Positions 19,130 to 27,349 of a stretch of DNA of 33,389 nucleotides are shown piece after piece (within the stretch, counting starts at the first letter, position 1; each line of letters begins with the position of its first letter). A program made the translations under genes and the position numbers. The notes under the pieces are model-generated. The model was not told the origin of the DNA. It searched no databases and saw only the letters and a list, made by a program, of their open reading frames with translations. The stretch covers positions 1 through 33,389 of IMG/VR virus record IMGVR_UViG_3300027770_000164; one strand, written 5' to 3'. Source of the stretch: a virus.

Positions 19130-19174
19130 ACCACTTCCAAGTGGTGTTGACACCACTCCCAAGTGGTGTATAGT
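19130..19174 (+). promoter_or_regulatory. Late promoter with two palindromic operators
   Basis: TTGACA (19147-19152) and TATAGT (19169-19174), 16 nt apart, form a near-consensus sigma70 promoter. Two related 16-bp inverted repeats lie on it: ACCACTT-CC-AAGTGGT at 19130-19145 and ACCACTC-CC-AAGTGGT at 19152-19167, 22 bp centre to centre, two helical turns. The second fills the spacer, so a bound protein would block RNA polymerase. The start falls at about 19181. Confidence 0.8.
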
Positions 19175-19181
19175 ATGCTCA

Positions 19182-21233
19182 ATGGCTCAGATGGACATTT
19201 CGGAACTCGAAGGGATCGTTTCATCGGCAATCGTTGACGCGGCCAGCTTCATCGACTCCGACGTGTCCCCGCTCAGGGCGAAGGCAACGCGCTACTACAA
19301 CGCGGAGCCGTTTGGGGATGAGCGGGCAGGCCGAAGTCAGGTAATCTCGCAGGACGTGCGGGACACCGTTAACGCGATTCTGCCGTCGCTGTTGCGGATA
19401 TTCTTTGGATCTGAGCAGGCCGTCCAATTCGTGCCAAAGTCGGCGGAAGACTTGCCGATAGCAGAACAGGCGACCGATTACGTTCAGTACGTCATCTCCG
19501 AAGATAATCCGGGTTTTCTCACGTTTCACGGCTGGTTCAAGGACGCGCTGATTAACAAGACCGGAATTGTCAAGTATTGGGCCGACGACGCCACGCGCAT
19601 CGAATCCCGCGAGTTTCACTACCTCGACGCGGATCAGGTCATGGGCCTGTTGTCCGAGGAAGGCGTGGAACTTGTTGAATCGGAACAAGAAAACGGGATG
19701 TTTTCAATTACGGTTCGGAAGAAAACCAGCGACTACCGGCTCAGGGTTGCAAACATACCGCCTGAAGAGTTCCTGATTTCTCGCGAAGCCAAAACACTGG
19801 AAGGCGCAACCCTGGTGGCGCATCGCACCGAAAAAACCGTTTCCGACCTGATAGCAATGGGCTACACCGAAGATCAGGTTGCTGAGGCTGGCATCGGGGA
19901 CACCACACTTGAAATGAACGACGAGCGGCTGGCGCGTTCGCCGTGGAATATCACCATCGGGGCCGAGGACTACTCGAACCCGGCGCAGCGTCGAGTTGCC
20001 TACTGCGAGGCGTTTCTCAAAGTTGATTTTGACGGCGACGGCATCGCGGAACTCCGCCACATTTGCACAATGGGAACCTCCCATAACGTGGTACACAACG
20101 AACCCGCAGAGAGTCGCCCGTTTGCTCTGATCTGCCCGGACCCGGAGCCGCACATGGTGATCGGAAACTCCATCGCCGATCTGGTGATGGACATCCAGCG
20201 GATTAAGTCTCAGGTATGGCGGCTCATGCTTGATTCTCTCGGGCAGGCCATCAACCCGCGAACTGCGGTAGTTGAGAATCAGGTAAACCTTGACGATGTC
20301 ATGAACGACGAAACGGGCGGCATTATACGAATGCGTGCTCCCGGCATGGTTCAGCCGTTCAACCAGCCTTTCGTGGGCCAGAACGCTCTGCCTGTGCTGG
20401 CGTTACTGGATGAGACGCGGGAATCCCGCACAGGTATTACAAAGGCTTCGCAAGGGCTAAACGCTGACGTTCTCCAAAGCACGACTAAAGCGGCAGTAGC
20501 TGCAACGGTCACGGCGGCGCAAGAGCATATCGAAATGATTGCCCGCATCTTTGCGGAAACTGGCATCAAGGATCTTTATCGTGGGCTGCTGAAGTTAGCT
20601 GTACAGTGCCAGGACAAAGAGCGCATCGTTCGCCTGCGTAACAAATTCGTCGCCGTCCAGCCTTCTATGTTCGACCCGATGATGGACGTTTCGGTTAACG
20701 TCGGGCTGGGCGGTGGAACACGCGAGGACAAGCTGGCCACACTCACCGGCATTGCGGCCAAGCAGGAATCGATCCTGCAAACGCTTGGCCCGTCAAATCC
20801 CATTTGCACGTTGAGCCAGTATTCGGCAACCCTGCGAAAAATGGCCGAAATGGCCGGATTCAGAGACGCAAGCCAGTTTTTCAACGCAGTGCCCGCTGAC
20901 TACCAGGCCCCAACTCCACAACCCGCTGAAGACCCGCAGGCAAAAACGGCAATGATACTTGCTCAGGTTGAGCAGGAAAAGACGCGGGCCAGGATTTCAA
21001 CCGACGCGGGCGAATTAGACCTGAAGCGCGACCAGATGGTGATGGACGATGCGCGGGAGCGTTACAAGATTATGGTTGACAGCCGGGTCAAACTTGCTGA
21101 ACTCCAACTGAAATATGGCGCAGACATGATGTCAGTGAACGCCAAAATAGACGCAGACAATTTGCAAATGCAGCAAGACGCGCAGGCGCAGGTTAACGCC
21201 TCTAACCTACCTCAGGAGCAACCCGTCCAGTGA
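19182..21233 (+). CDS. Portal (head-to-tail connector) protein
   Basis: The 683-aa length and sequence fit the large portal proteins of podovirus-like phages: an N-terminal part with GRSQVISQDVRDTVNAILPS and LRIFFGSEQAVQFVP, then FLTFHGWFKDALINKTGIVK, a barrel-like middle, and a Gln/Ala-rich, coiled C-terminus (from about 570). Portal rings form the DNA channel at one capsid vertex and dock TerL. The ATG at 19182 coincides with the predicted transcription start, so the message may be leaderless; the next ATG (19191) also lacks an SD. Confidence 0.85.
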   Translation: MAQMDISELEGIVSSAIVDAASFIDSDVSPLRAKATRYYNAEPFGDERAGRSQVISQDVRDTVNAILPSLLRIFFGSEQAVQFVPKSAEDLPIAEQATDYVQYVISEDNPGFLTFHGWFKDALINKTGIVKYWADDATRIESREFHYLDADQVMGLLSEEGVELVESEQENGMFSITVRKKTSDYRLRVANIPPEEFLISREAKTLEGATLVAHRTEKTVSDLIAMGYTEDQVAEAGIGDTTLEMNDERLARSPWNITIGAEDYSNPAQRRVAYCEAFLKVDFDGDGIAELRHICTMGTSHNVVHNEPAESRPFALICPDPEPHMVIGNSIADLVMDIQRIKSQVWRLMLDSLGQAINPRTAVVENQVNLDDVMNDETGGIIRMRAPGMVQPFNQPFVGQNALPVLALLDETRESRTGITKASQGLNADVLQSTTKAAVAATVTAAQEHIEMIARIFAETGIKDLYRGLLKLAVQCQDKERIVRLRNKFVAVQPSMFDPMMDVSVNVGLGGGTREDKLATLTGIAAKQESILQTLGPSNPICTLSQYSATLRKMAEMAGFRDASQFFNAVPADYQAPTPQPAEDPQAKTAMILAQVEQEKTRARISTDAGELDLKRDQMVMDDARERYKIMVDSRVKLAELQLKYGADMMSVNAKIDADNLQMQQDAQAQVNASNLPQEQPVQ

Positions 21234-21484
21234 CCACTGAAGACCGTATTATCAGAGGCAAGAGCGCCGAACAATTCCTGAGCAACCCGCTGATGGATGA
21301 CGCCTTTACCTCGATTGAAGCGGAAATCGTAGCCGACTGGAAGCAGAGCGGCGGATTGCCAACTGCCGACCGCGAGGCGATGTTTCTCAAACTTTCTGTA
21401 CTTTCTGAAGTAAAGGCGAAGCTCGAATCTTTCATCAATGATGGCAAGATTTGCCAGAACCGCCTAAACATGAAAACCTTATGA
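21230..21484 (+). CDS. Small head-module protein, 84 aa
   Basis: GTG 21230 overlaps the portal stop. The product is acidic and helical (GKSAEQFLSNPLMDDAFTSI, REAMFLKLSVLSEVKAKLES). A short protein of this kind is often found between portal and scaffold in related phages, with no known function. It overlaps the scaffold start as ATGA. Confidence 0.6.
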   Translation: MTTEDRIIRGKSAEQFLSNPLMDDAFTSIEAEIVADWKQSGGLPTADREAMFLKLSVLSEVKAKLESFINDGKICQNRLNMKTL

Positions 21485-22437
21485 CCGCCACGGAAACAAC
21501 CAGCGTTCTAACAGACGACACAGCCGCCTCATCCTTCGAGAAAATGCTGCTCGGCAACGCCGACACGCAGCAGGGCGAAGAGGATGAAACGGAGATCGAC
21601 CCGGACGAAGAGGCTGAAGACGCTCCAGCCGACGACTCTGAAGATGAGCAGGACTCCGACGAAGACCCCGACGAGCCAAAACCTGTTGCCGAGTTCACCG
21701 TCAAGATTGACGGCAAAGAACAGAAGGTAACAGCGGACGAACTTGTAAAGGGGTATCAACGGACTGCCGATTACACGCGGAAAACTCAGGAAGCGGCAGA
21801 ATTGCGGAGGACCGCAAACGCCGAACTGGAAGCCGCCCAATCGGAGCGCGTGCATTACCAGCAGAACCTCGAAACACTCCAGCACATGATTCAGCAATCG
21901 GCTCCGCAGGAACCGGACTGGATTCAGTTGGCAACGGAAAACCCGGCTGAATACGTTCGCCAGCAGGCGCTCTTTGCCCAATACCGGGCAAGACAGCAAT
22001 CTCTGGATCTGGAACGTCAGCAGTTGCACGAACGGGAGCAGGCAGAGCAGGAACGCACCGCACAACAAAACCGCGCTGAAGAAAAGGTGAAGTTGTTCGA
22101 GGCGATACCGGAGTGGAAGGACGTGAAGCGATTGAAGGCCGACAAAGCCGCGCTTCAGGACTTCGCCAGTTCGGTAGGGTTTACGCCGGAAGACGTTGAC
22201 ACGGTAGACGATCACCGCCTTTTAGTCATTCTGCGAAAAGCCATGCTCTACGACAAGGCGGTGGCGGCACGCAGTTTGCGACCCGTCCAGCCTATCGGCC
22301 CCAGATCTGCGACACCGGGCGCACCCGCAACGAGGTCAGGAGTTGGTAACCTTGCCCGCGCACAACAGCGTTTTCAAAAGGACCGTTCCGACGAAGCAGC
22401 AGCGGACGTGTTCCTGCACATGATGAAGCCAGCCTAA
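21481..22437 (+). CDS. Capsid scaffolding protein
   Basis: ATG 21481 overlaps the previous stop. The 318-aa product has a strongly acidic, disordered N-terminus (about 30-70, Glu/Asp runs), a short beta segment (EFTVKIDGKEQKVTADELV), a long Gln/Glu/Arg-rich coiled coil (about 90-200) and a flexible Pro/Arg-rich tail. Position between portal and capsid gene plus this composition is typical of scaffolds, which guide procapsid assembly and leave before DNA entry. Confidence 0.75.
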   Translation: MTATETTSVLTDDTAASSFEKMLLGNADTQQGEEDETEIDPDEEAEDAPADDSEDEQDSDEDPDEPKPVAEFTVKIDGKEQKVTADELVKGYQRTADYTRKTQEAAELRRTANAELEAAQSERVHYQQNLETLQHMIQQSAPQEPDWIQLATENPAEYVRQQALFAQYRARQQSLDLERQQLHEREQAEQERTAQQNRAEEKVKLFEAIPEWKDVKRLKADKAALQDFASSVGFTPEDVDTVDDHRLLVILRKAMLYDKAVAARSLRPVQPIGPRSATPGAPATRSGVGNLARAQQRFQKDRSDEAAADVFLHMMKPA

Positions 22438-22450
22438 AGGAGGCATTTCA

Positions 22451-23422
22451 ATGGCAATCGTAACCAACACATTTTTGACGTTCTCCGCAGTCGGTAACCG
22501 CGAAGACCTCGCCAACACAATCAGCAACATCTCGCCCGAGAACACGCCGTTCATGTCGAACATTGGTAAGGGCAAGGCAAGCGCCACTCTCACCGAATGG
22601 CAGACGGACGCTCTCGCCGCCGCCGCCGCCAACGCGCAACTTCAGGGCGACGAGATGACCTTCACCGCCGTCACTCCGACAGTTCGTGTCGGTAACCGCA
22701 CGATGATTTCGCGCAAGACCGTCGTTGTTTCCGGCACTCAAGACGCCGTGGACAGCGCAGGCCGCGCTCGGGAACTGTCGTACCAGATGGTCAAGATGTC
22801 GAAAGAACTAAAGCGGGACATGGAGTTCAACATCATCGGCGTCAATCAGGGCGGCGTGACGGGCGACTCCACCACGGCACCCAAAACGGCATCTTTGACG
22901 GCTTGGATCAAAACCAACGTCGCCAAGGCTTCTGGCACCGGGGCTAACCCCGACTGGACTTCCGGCGTTCCGGCTGCGGCCAACGTTCGCTCGGACGGTA
23001 CGGTTCGGGCTTTCACAGAAACCATTCTGAAAGCGGCGCTTTCGCTCTGCTTTACTTCCGGCGCTGAACCCACGATCCTGATGACCGGGCCTTACAACAA
23101 GGGCGTGGTTTCCAGCTTTTCGGGTATCGCTACCCGCTTCCGTGACGTTTCTGCGGGCAAGCAGGCGCAGATCATCGGAGCCGCTGACGTTTACGTCGGC
23201 GATTTCGGCGAACTGAAGGTTGTTCCCAACCGATTCCAGCGCGAACGTGATGCCTGGATTCTTGACCCGAAGATGGCGGCGGTTCTCTTCCTTCGTCCCT
23301 TCCAGTCAATTGATCTGGCAAAAACGGGTGACGCTGAGAAAAAGGCCATTCTCGCGGAATACGCGCTGAAGGTTTCCAATGAGGCCGCTCACGGTCTTTG
23401 CGCTGATCTCGTCACCAGCTAA
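22451..23422 (+). CDS. Major capsid protein (SU10/DUF5309 type)
   Basis: ATG 22451 has a strong AAAGGAGG SD. The 323-aa product matches the SU10-type major capsid family: NISPENTPFMSNIGKGKASA, EWQTDALAAAAANAQLQGDE, RTMISRKTVVVSGTQDAVDS, then the helix KMSKELKRDMEFNI, and a C-terminal core with DFGELKVVPNRFQRE and RPFQSIDLAKTGDAEK. This family has the HK97 fold. The strong SD, the promoter upstream and the terminator just after the gene fit very high expression. Confidence 0.88.
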   Translation: MAIVTNTFLTFSAVGNREDLANTISNISPENTPFMSNIGKGKASATLTEWQTDALAAAAANAQLQGDEMTFTAVTPTVRVGNRTMISRKTVVVSGTQDAVDSAGRARELSYQMVKMSKELKRDMEFNIIGVNQGGVTGDSTTAPKTASLTAWIKTNVAKASGTGANPDWTSGVPAAANVRSDGTVRAFTETILKAALSLCFTSGAEPTILMTGPYNKGVVSSFSGIATRFRDVSAGKQAQIIGAADVYVGDFGELKVVPNRFQRERDAWILDPKMAAVLFLRPFQSIDLAKTGDAEKKAILAEYALKVSNEAAHGLCADLVTS

Positions 23423-23441
23423 AGCGTGGCGTAACAACCTG

Positions 23442-23479
23442 GGGGAGGGCGTCATCACCGGCGCTCTCCCCGTTTTTTT
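23442..23479 (+). terminator. Intrinsic terminator after the capsid gene
   Basis: GGGGAGGGCG (23442-23451) pairs with CGCTCTCCCC (23462-23471, one G-U), with a 10-nt loop, followed by seven T at 23473-23479. The next gene starts only about 12 nt later, so readthrough must feed the tail genes and the terminator sets their level below that of the capsid. Confidence 0.9.
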
Positions 23480-23491
23480 AGGAGGATGATT

Positions 23492-23806
23492 TTGCAATCG
23501 CGACTGGTAGACAGAGACGCCGACGCAGGGATAGCGACGTGGCACCATTTCGACCCGATGACGTTGGAATGTACGGTTGAAACAGTTCAAGATGTCAGCA
23601 CTTTGATTGCCTGCAACAAAGCCGTTTACGCAAGCGTAGACGAACGTCAGAACTGGCGCGACGGTCAGGGCGACCGCGTGGCGTCGATCCCCCTCAGCGT
23701 CTTCTATGACCCCAAGGTAGGCATCCAGCACGACCGGGCGCAACTTCGCAAATGGCTCAACAATCCCGACAACCGGTTTTTCCGCACAAGGCCGGGAACA
23801 ATATGA
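23492..23806 (+). CDS. Conserved head-module hypothetical protein, 104 aa
   Basis: The SD AGGAGG (23480-23485) touches an ATG at 23486 but has ideal 6-nt spacing to TTG 23492, so I choose TTG; both are in the same frame. The product has a pattern familiar from podovirus head modules: SRLVDRDADAGIATWHHFDP, then TVETVQDVSTLIACNKAVYA, RVASIPLSVFYD and LRKWLNNPDNRFFRTRPG. Function unknown; likely a virion or assembly protein. Confidence 0.72.
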   Translation: MQSRLVDRDADAGIATWHHFDPMTLECTVETVQDVSTLIACNKAVYASVDERQNWRDGQGDRVASIPLSVFYDPKVGIQHDRAQLRKWLNNPDNRFFRTRPGTI

Positions 23807-24477
23807 ACCGGGTAGTTATCGGCATCCCTACACGCGATGAATGCAAAGCGCGGTTTGCGTTTGATTTGGTGAAGTTGGTAGCCGCGCATCTTCAGACGGG
23901 CGATACCGTAATCCCGATGCCGTCGATGGGAACGCTGCTGGCATCTCAGCGGACGGCCCTTGTAAAAGAGGCGCGGCGCGAGAACGCGACCCATATCCTT
24001 TGGCTCGACTCCGATATGCGGTTCCCGGCTGACACGTTGAAACGGCTGCTGGCGCATAACGTGCAGGTTGTTGGCGCGAATTGTGCCAAGCGCAGGATGC
24101 CGACCGGGCCGACCGCAGCGAACTACGACCACGTAGATGGCAAGGTTCCCGTCTACACCGAAGAAGACTCCACCGGGCTGGAGCAGGTTGACATGCTCGG
24201 AACCGGGGTTCTGCTGGTGCGGATGGATGTTTTTGACGAGATCCCATTTCCGCCATTCGCTACGCCGTTCGTCCCCGATATGCAAGAGTTTATGGGCGAG
24301 GATACATACTTCTGCATGTTGCTTAAACGGAAGAACATCTCGGTTTATGTAGACCACGACGTTTCGCAGCAAATCGGGCACCTCGGAGAATTTGAGTTCA
24401 AGCACCTTCACACATGGGCGGTACGTGAGGGCATGAAACAGGAGGCTACATGGCCATCACAACCTTTAGCGAACTGA
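23803..24477 (+). CDS. Glycosyltransferase-like protein (GT-A fold)
   Basis: ATG 23803 overlaps the upstream stop. The 224-aa product looks like a family-2-type glycosyltransferase: VVIGIPTRDECKARFAF at the start, ALVKEARRENATHILWLDSD with a DxD-type motif at Asp69-Ser-Asp71, VQVVGANCAKRR, GTGVLLVRMDVFDEIPFP and GEDTYFCMLLKRK. Such enzymes transfer a sugar from a nucleotide donor. Between capsid and tail genes it may decorate virion proteins or DNA, or alter host surface sugars. The target is not shown by the sequence. Confidence 0.75.
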   Translation: MNRVVIGIPTRDECKARFAFDLVKLVAAHLQTGDTVIPMPSMGTLLASQRTALVKEARRENATHILWLDSDMRFPADTLKRLLAHNVQVVGANCAKRRMPTGPTAANYDHVDGKVPVYTEEDSTGLEQVDMLGTGVLLVRMDVFDEIPFPPFATPFVPDMQEFMGEDTYFCMLLKRKNISVYVDHDVSQQIGHLGEFEFKHLHTWAVREGMKQEATWPSQPLAN

Positions 24478-25076
24478 AAACGGCTATTGCGGACACGCTA
24501 AACCGTGCGGATCTCACTACGACGATCCCAAACTTTATTACCATGTGCGAGGCAAAGGGCAATCGCATTCTTCGCACGCAGGACCAGCGGACGCGGAACG
24601 CAGCGTTCACTATCTCCAGCGAATACACGGCGGTACCTGGCACGTTTCGCGAGGCTGTTAAGGTCAAGCTGACGACCTCGGCACCGACGCAGCCGCTCAC
24701 GTATTGCACGCCGGAAGAAATGGACATCAAGAGCGCCGAAAGATGGGACTCTACAGGTGAGCCAATTTGGTATACAATCGAGGGAGGATATTTGCGGGTC
24801 AATCCGACCCCGGATACAACCTACACAGCCGAACTGGTTTACTATGCGGCTCTGACGGCTTTGTCAGACAGCAATACGTCAAACTGGCTGTTGAGCAAGC
24901 ACCCGGACGCCTACCTTTACGGCTCCCTGGTACACTCGGCTCCCTACCTCAAGGACGACGACCGCATAGGCATCTGGGCCGGGTTGTTCGACGCAATCAT
25001 TCAAGATATCTTGCTGGAAGACCAACGCAGCAGCGTGGGCCAGCGCATTGCAGTACGAGGAAGGAGCATCGGATGA
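24450..25076 (+). CDS. Head-tail adaptor (tail tubular A-like) protein
   Basis: ATG 24450 lies 28 nt before the previous stop and has AGGAGG 4 nt upstream. The 208-aa product has the adaptor pattern: TFSELKTAIADTLNRADL, IPNFITMCEAKGNRILRT, GTFREAVKVKL, WYTIEGGYLRVNPTPDTTYT, AELVYYAALTALSDSNTSNW and HPDAYLYGSLVHSAPYLKDD. Proteins of this type form the ring under the portal in short-tailed phages. Confidence 0.78.
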   Translation: MAITTFSELKTAIADTLNRADLTTTIPNFITMCEAKGNRILRTQDQRTRNAAFTISSEYTAVPGTFREAVKVKLTTSAPTQPLTYCTPEEMDIKSAERWDSTGEPIWYTIEGGYLRVNPTPDTTYTAELVYYAALTALSDSNTSNWLLSKHPDAYLYGSLVHSAPYLKDDDRIGIWAGLFDAIIQDILLEDQRSSVGQRIAVRGRSIG

Positions 25077-25438
25077 AACGATTTATCGCATTGGCGTTGG
25101 TGGTAGCGGGGGCGCTCTGGAGCCAGTCGGCGACGCCGATTGTGTATCCCCCCGGACCCGTTAACCCTACATGGCTGATGGAGCCGCAGGCTATGCCGAC
25201 ATCACCCACTGTCATTTTGACGGGTAGCGTGGTGGTTCTCGGCGGGTGGGTCATGTGTACGACAGCCCGCACGGTCACTATCACGGACGGGAACGCTGTT
25301 GGCGCGATGACGGCTATCCCCGTCGCGGCCAACCAGATAGTCAGCCTTCTGGTGTTGCAGGGTGCCTATATCCCGACATCTCTGTCAATCTCCGCATCGG
25401 GCGCGGGGTGCAATTACAGCATCTGGGGCCGTCGATGA
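25073..25438 (+). CDS. Secreted hypothetical protein with signal peptide, 121 aa
   Basis: ATG 25073 overlaps the adaptor stop. The first 19 residues are a Sec signal peptide (KR, then FIALALVVAGALWSQSA), followed by a Pro-rich segment and a beta-rich domain (TVILTGSVVVLGGWVMC, ARTVTITDGN, SISASGAGCNYSIWGRR) with two Cys that could form a disulfide outside the cytoplasm. A signal peptide in a virion operon is unusual. It is the first of four such genes in a row. Confidence 0.7.
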   Translation: MKRFIALALVVAGALWSQSATPIVYPPGPVNPTWLMEPQAMPTSPTVILTGSVVVLGGWVMCTTARTVTITDGNAVGAMTAIPVAANQIVSLLVLQGAYIPTSLSISASGAGCNYSIWGRR

Positions 25439-26640
25439 AGACGCTTATCGCGCTCCTGTTCGTCGGTGGCCTTGCCGCGCAGACACCTCCGATGATCCCG
25501 ATGGCCACTGGCGGCGGGCCTGTGGGCGGGGCCACGAACCTCACCACAGTTGGCTCGGTGCCGTATGTTTCGGCCTCTGGCACACTCGATCAAGACGCTG
25601 GCCAGTTCTCCTGGGACGTAATAGGCCACAAGCTTGGGATCAGGACGACAACGCCTGCAACCAGCCTGCAAATTGGAAATTATACTGTAGGCACCGATGA
25701 AAAAATTACTGTAGCGGCGGGGAGTGGGTATACATCCGCGTTACGTTTGTACGATGCTAGTACCGCCTACGGTTTTACGATCCAAAATAACCCTGTTTCG
25801 GCATATTTGGAGTTTTTGCGGCACAACAATAGTGTACCTGGTGTGTCGGCGATGGTCATCAGTCGCACCGCAGGCAACGTCGGCATCGGCACGACTGGGC
25901 CAGCGGCACGGTTAGATGTTGTTGACATTGCCTATGGGCTTCGAGTAAAAGGTGGGGATGGTGGAACTGGTACAATAATTGCAAATTTTGTTGATTCGGC
26001 CAGTGTGTCCAAAGTATATATCAGGGGAGACGGTAACGTCGGGATCGGTACGACATCGCCGGGGTTCGCGTTACAAGTTAATGGTGGTGCAAATAACGGG
26101 TCCAAAAATACTGTTAGCATATTTGGCCGACCGGACAATACTACTCGAGTTGAAGTGGGAACTGGCGATGGGACCAATAATTCAGGTTTTGTTGGAAGTG
26201 CAAGCAATCACCCATTTTTCTTTACGACTAACAGCACGGAGAAAATGAGAATAGACACGGCTGGTAACGTCGGCATTGGGACGACTACGCCGGGATCTGC
26301 ATTATCCGTAAATGGCAGAGCATCTGCTAATTTATTTGGCTCAGAAACTAACTGCTCTTCCTCGGCTGGGCCTGCGGTGTGTGCGGCGGCTGCTGCCGGG
26401 TCAGTTGTTGTTGCTGCGGCGGCTAGTACAGTAGTGGTTAACAGCACAGCGGTTACTGCAAACTCCCAAATTTTTGTTGTCTATGATTCCAGCTTGGGAA
26501 CAAAGTTAGGGGTAACCTGCAATGCGACGATTCCGGCACTCTACGGTGTGACTGCGAGAACTGCGGCGACCAGCTTCACATTGACAGCAACTGCGCCTGT
26601 AACGAATCCCGCTTGCTTTAGCTATTTCATAGTTAATTAG
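25435..26640 (+). CDS. Tail-fibre-like repeat protein with signal peptide, 401 aa
   Basis: ATG 25435 overlaps the previous stop. The N-terminus is a signal peptide (MKTLIALLFVGGLAAQ). The body is beta-rich with three GNVGIGTT-type repeats near residues 147, 201 and 277, a motif common in phage fibres and bacterial surface proteins, where it forms trimeric stems. The C-terminus (SLGTKLGVTCN, TAATSFTLTATAPV, CFSYFIVN) looks like a small beta domain. No S74 chaperone is present. The codon and base composition from about 25680 to 26500 is more AT-rich than in neighbouring genes, suggesting recent acquisition. Confidence 0.72.
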   Translation: MKTLIALLFVGGLAAQTPPMIPMATGGGPVGGATNLTTVGSVPYVSASGTLDQDAGQFSWDVIGHKLGIRTTTPATSLQIGNYTVGTDEKITVAAGSGYTSALRLYDASTAYGFTIQNNPVSAYLEFLRHNNSVPGVSAMVISRTAGNVGIGTTGPAARLDVVDIAYGLRVKGGDGGTGTIIANFVDSASVSKVYIRGDGNVGIGTTSPGFALQVNGGANNGSKNTVSIFGRPDNTTRVEVGTGDGTNNSGFVGSASNHPFFFTTNSTEKMRIDTAGNVGIGTTTPGSALSVNGRASANLFGSETNCSSSAGPAVCAAAAAGSVVVAAAASTVVVNSTAVTANSQIFVVYDSSLGTKLGVTCNATIPALYGVTARTAATSFTLTATAPVTNPACFSYFIVN

Positions 26641-26657
26641 AGACAAAAAACGAACTT

Positions 26658-26924
26658 ATGAAAACACTCATCGCAGGACTTTTGATGGCAAATTCGATGT
26701 TTGCAGCTGATCCGCCCAAGCTGTCCGACGCGCTGTTGAAAGAACGCTGGAAGGCGCTGGCTGGCTACCACAGCAACACAGTTAGATATATGGAGATCCA
26801 AGCTGAACTGACTAAAGCTAAGGCCGCATATGAAAAGGCTATGGCCGATATCAAGGCTGCTTGCGGCACTGACGCTGTAGACGAATCAGGCACTGAAGTG
26901 GCGTGCAAGGCGGCAGCCAAGTGA
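26658..26924 (+). CDS. Small secreted helical protein with signal peptide, 88 aa
   Basis: ATG 26658 has no good SD. Residues 1-16 form a signal peptide (MKTLIAGLLMANSMFA with AxA-like end). The mature part is a charged helix (KLSDALLKERWKALAGYHS, AELTKAKAAYEKAMADIKAA) with two Cys (69 and 83) that could pair in the periplasm. The first six residues equal those of the preceding fibre gene product. Function unknown. Confidence 0.65.
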   Translation: MKTLIAGLLMANSMFAADPPKLSDALLKERWKALAGYHSNTVRYMEIQAELTKAKAAYEKAMADIKAACGTDAVDESGTEVACKAAAK

Positions 26925-27349
26925 AACGGCTGCTGCTGGCCGCTTTGCTGGCAGCCCCGTCATTCGCTGCGTCATTCTCAATTGACCTCGTTCAGGTTGC
27001 CAAAGCGGTAAAGGCGCGACACGATCAAATCCCGGCGCGGGTAAAATGGCGCAGGGCTACGGCTGCGTTCGCAGCGGCTGCATCGGTTGGAGACATAACG
27101 ACCACGTACCAGGTCATCAGGCGCGGCGGTTGCGAGTTGAACCCGTTCCTCCAGTTGGCGGACGGGTGCAGCCTCAACAAAGCGCGGTTCAATGGCATGA
27201 AGATTGGGCTGTTTATCTGGCTTGGGCCGGGGCAGGAACTCATGCACAAGCTCCCGCACAGCGCGTTCTGGGACCGCGAAAACATCGTGCTTAACGTGAT
27301 AACCGGAGCTGTCTACACAGGCGTTACAATCAACAACGCGAGGCAATAA
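26921..27349 (+). CDS. Membrane protein with N-terminal signal (DUF5658-like pattern), 142 aa
   Basis: GTG 26921 overlaps the previous stop. The product starts with a signal or anchor (KRLLLAALLAAPSFAAS), then has VGDITTTYQVIRRGGCELNP, a pattern with conserved Asp, Thr and ENP/ELNP seen in DUF5658-like small membrane proteins, and two further hydrophobic stretches (MKIGLFIWLGPG, ENIVLNVITGAVYTGVT). It is likely in the host membrane. Why it lies among tail genes is unclear. Confidence 0.65.
   Translation: MKRLLLAALLAAPSFAASFSIDLVQVAKAVKARHDQIPARVKWRRATAAFAAAASVGDITTTYQVIRRGGCELNPFLQLADGCSLNKARFNGMKIGLFIWLGPGQELMHKLPHSAFWDRENIVLNVITGAVYTGVTINNARQ

Noticed and set aside
21529-22215. Leftward frame of 228 codons
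   Set aside because: Antisense shadow of the scaffold gene; its Phe/Leu/Val-rich product arises from the Glu/Asp/Gln codons of the other strand.
23704-24411. Leftward frame of 235 codons
   Set aside because: Antisense to the glycosyltransferase, which has a clear DSD motif and coupled start.
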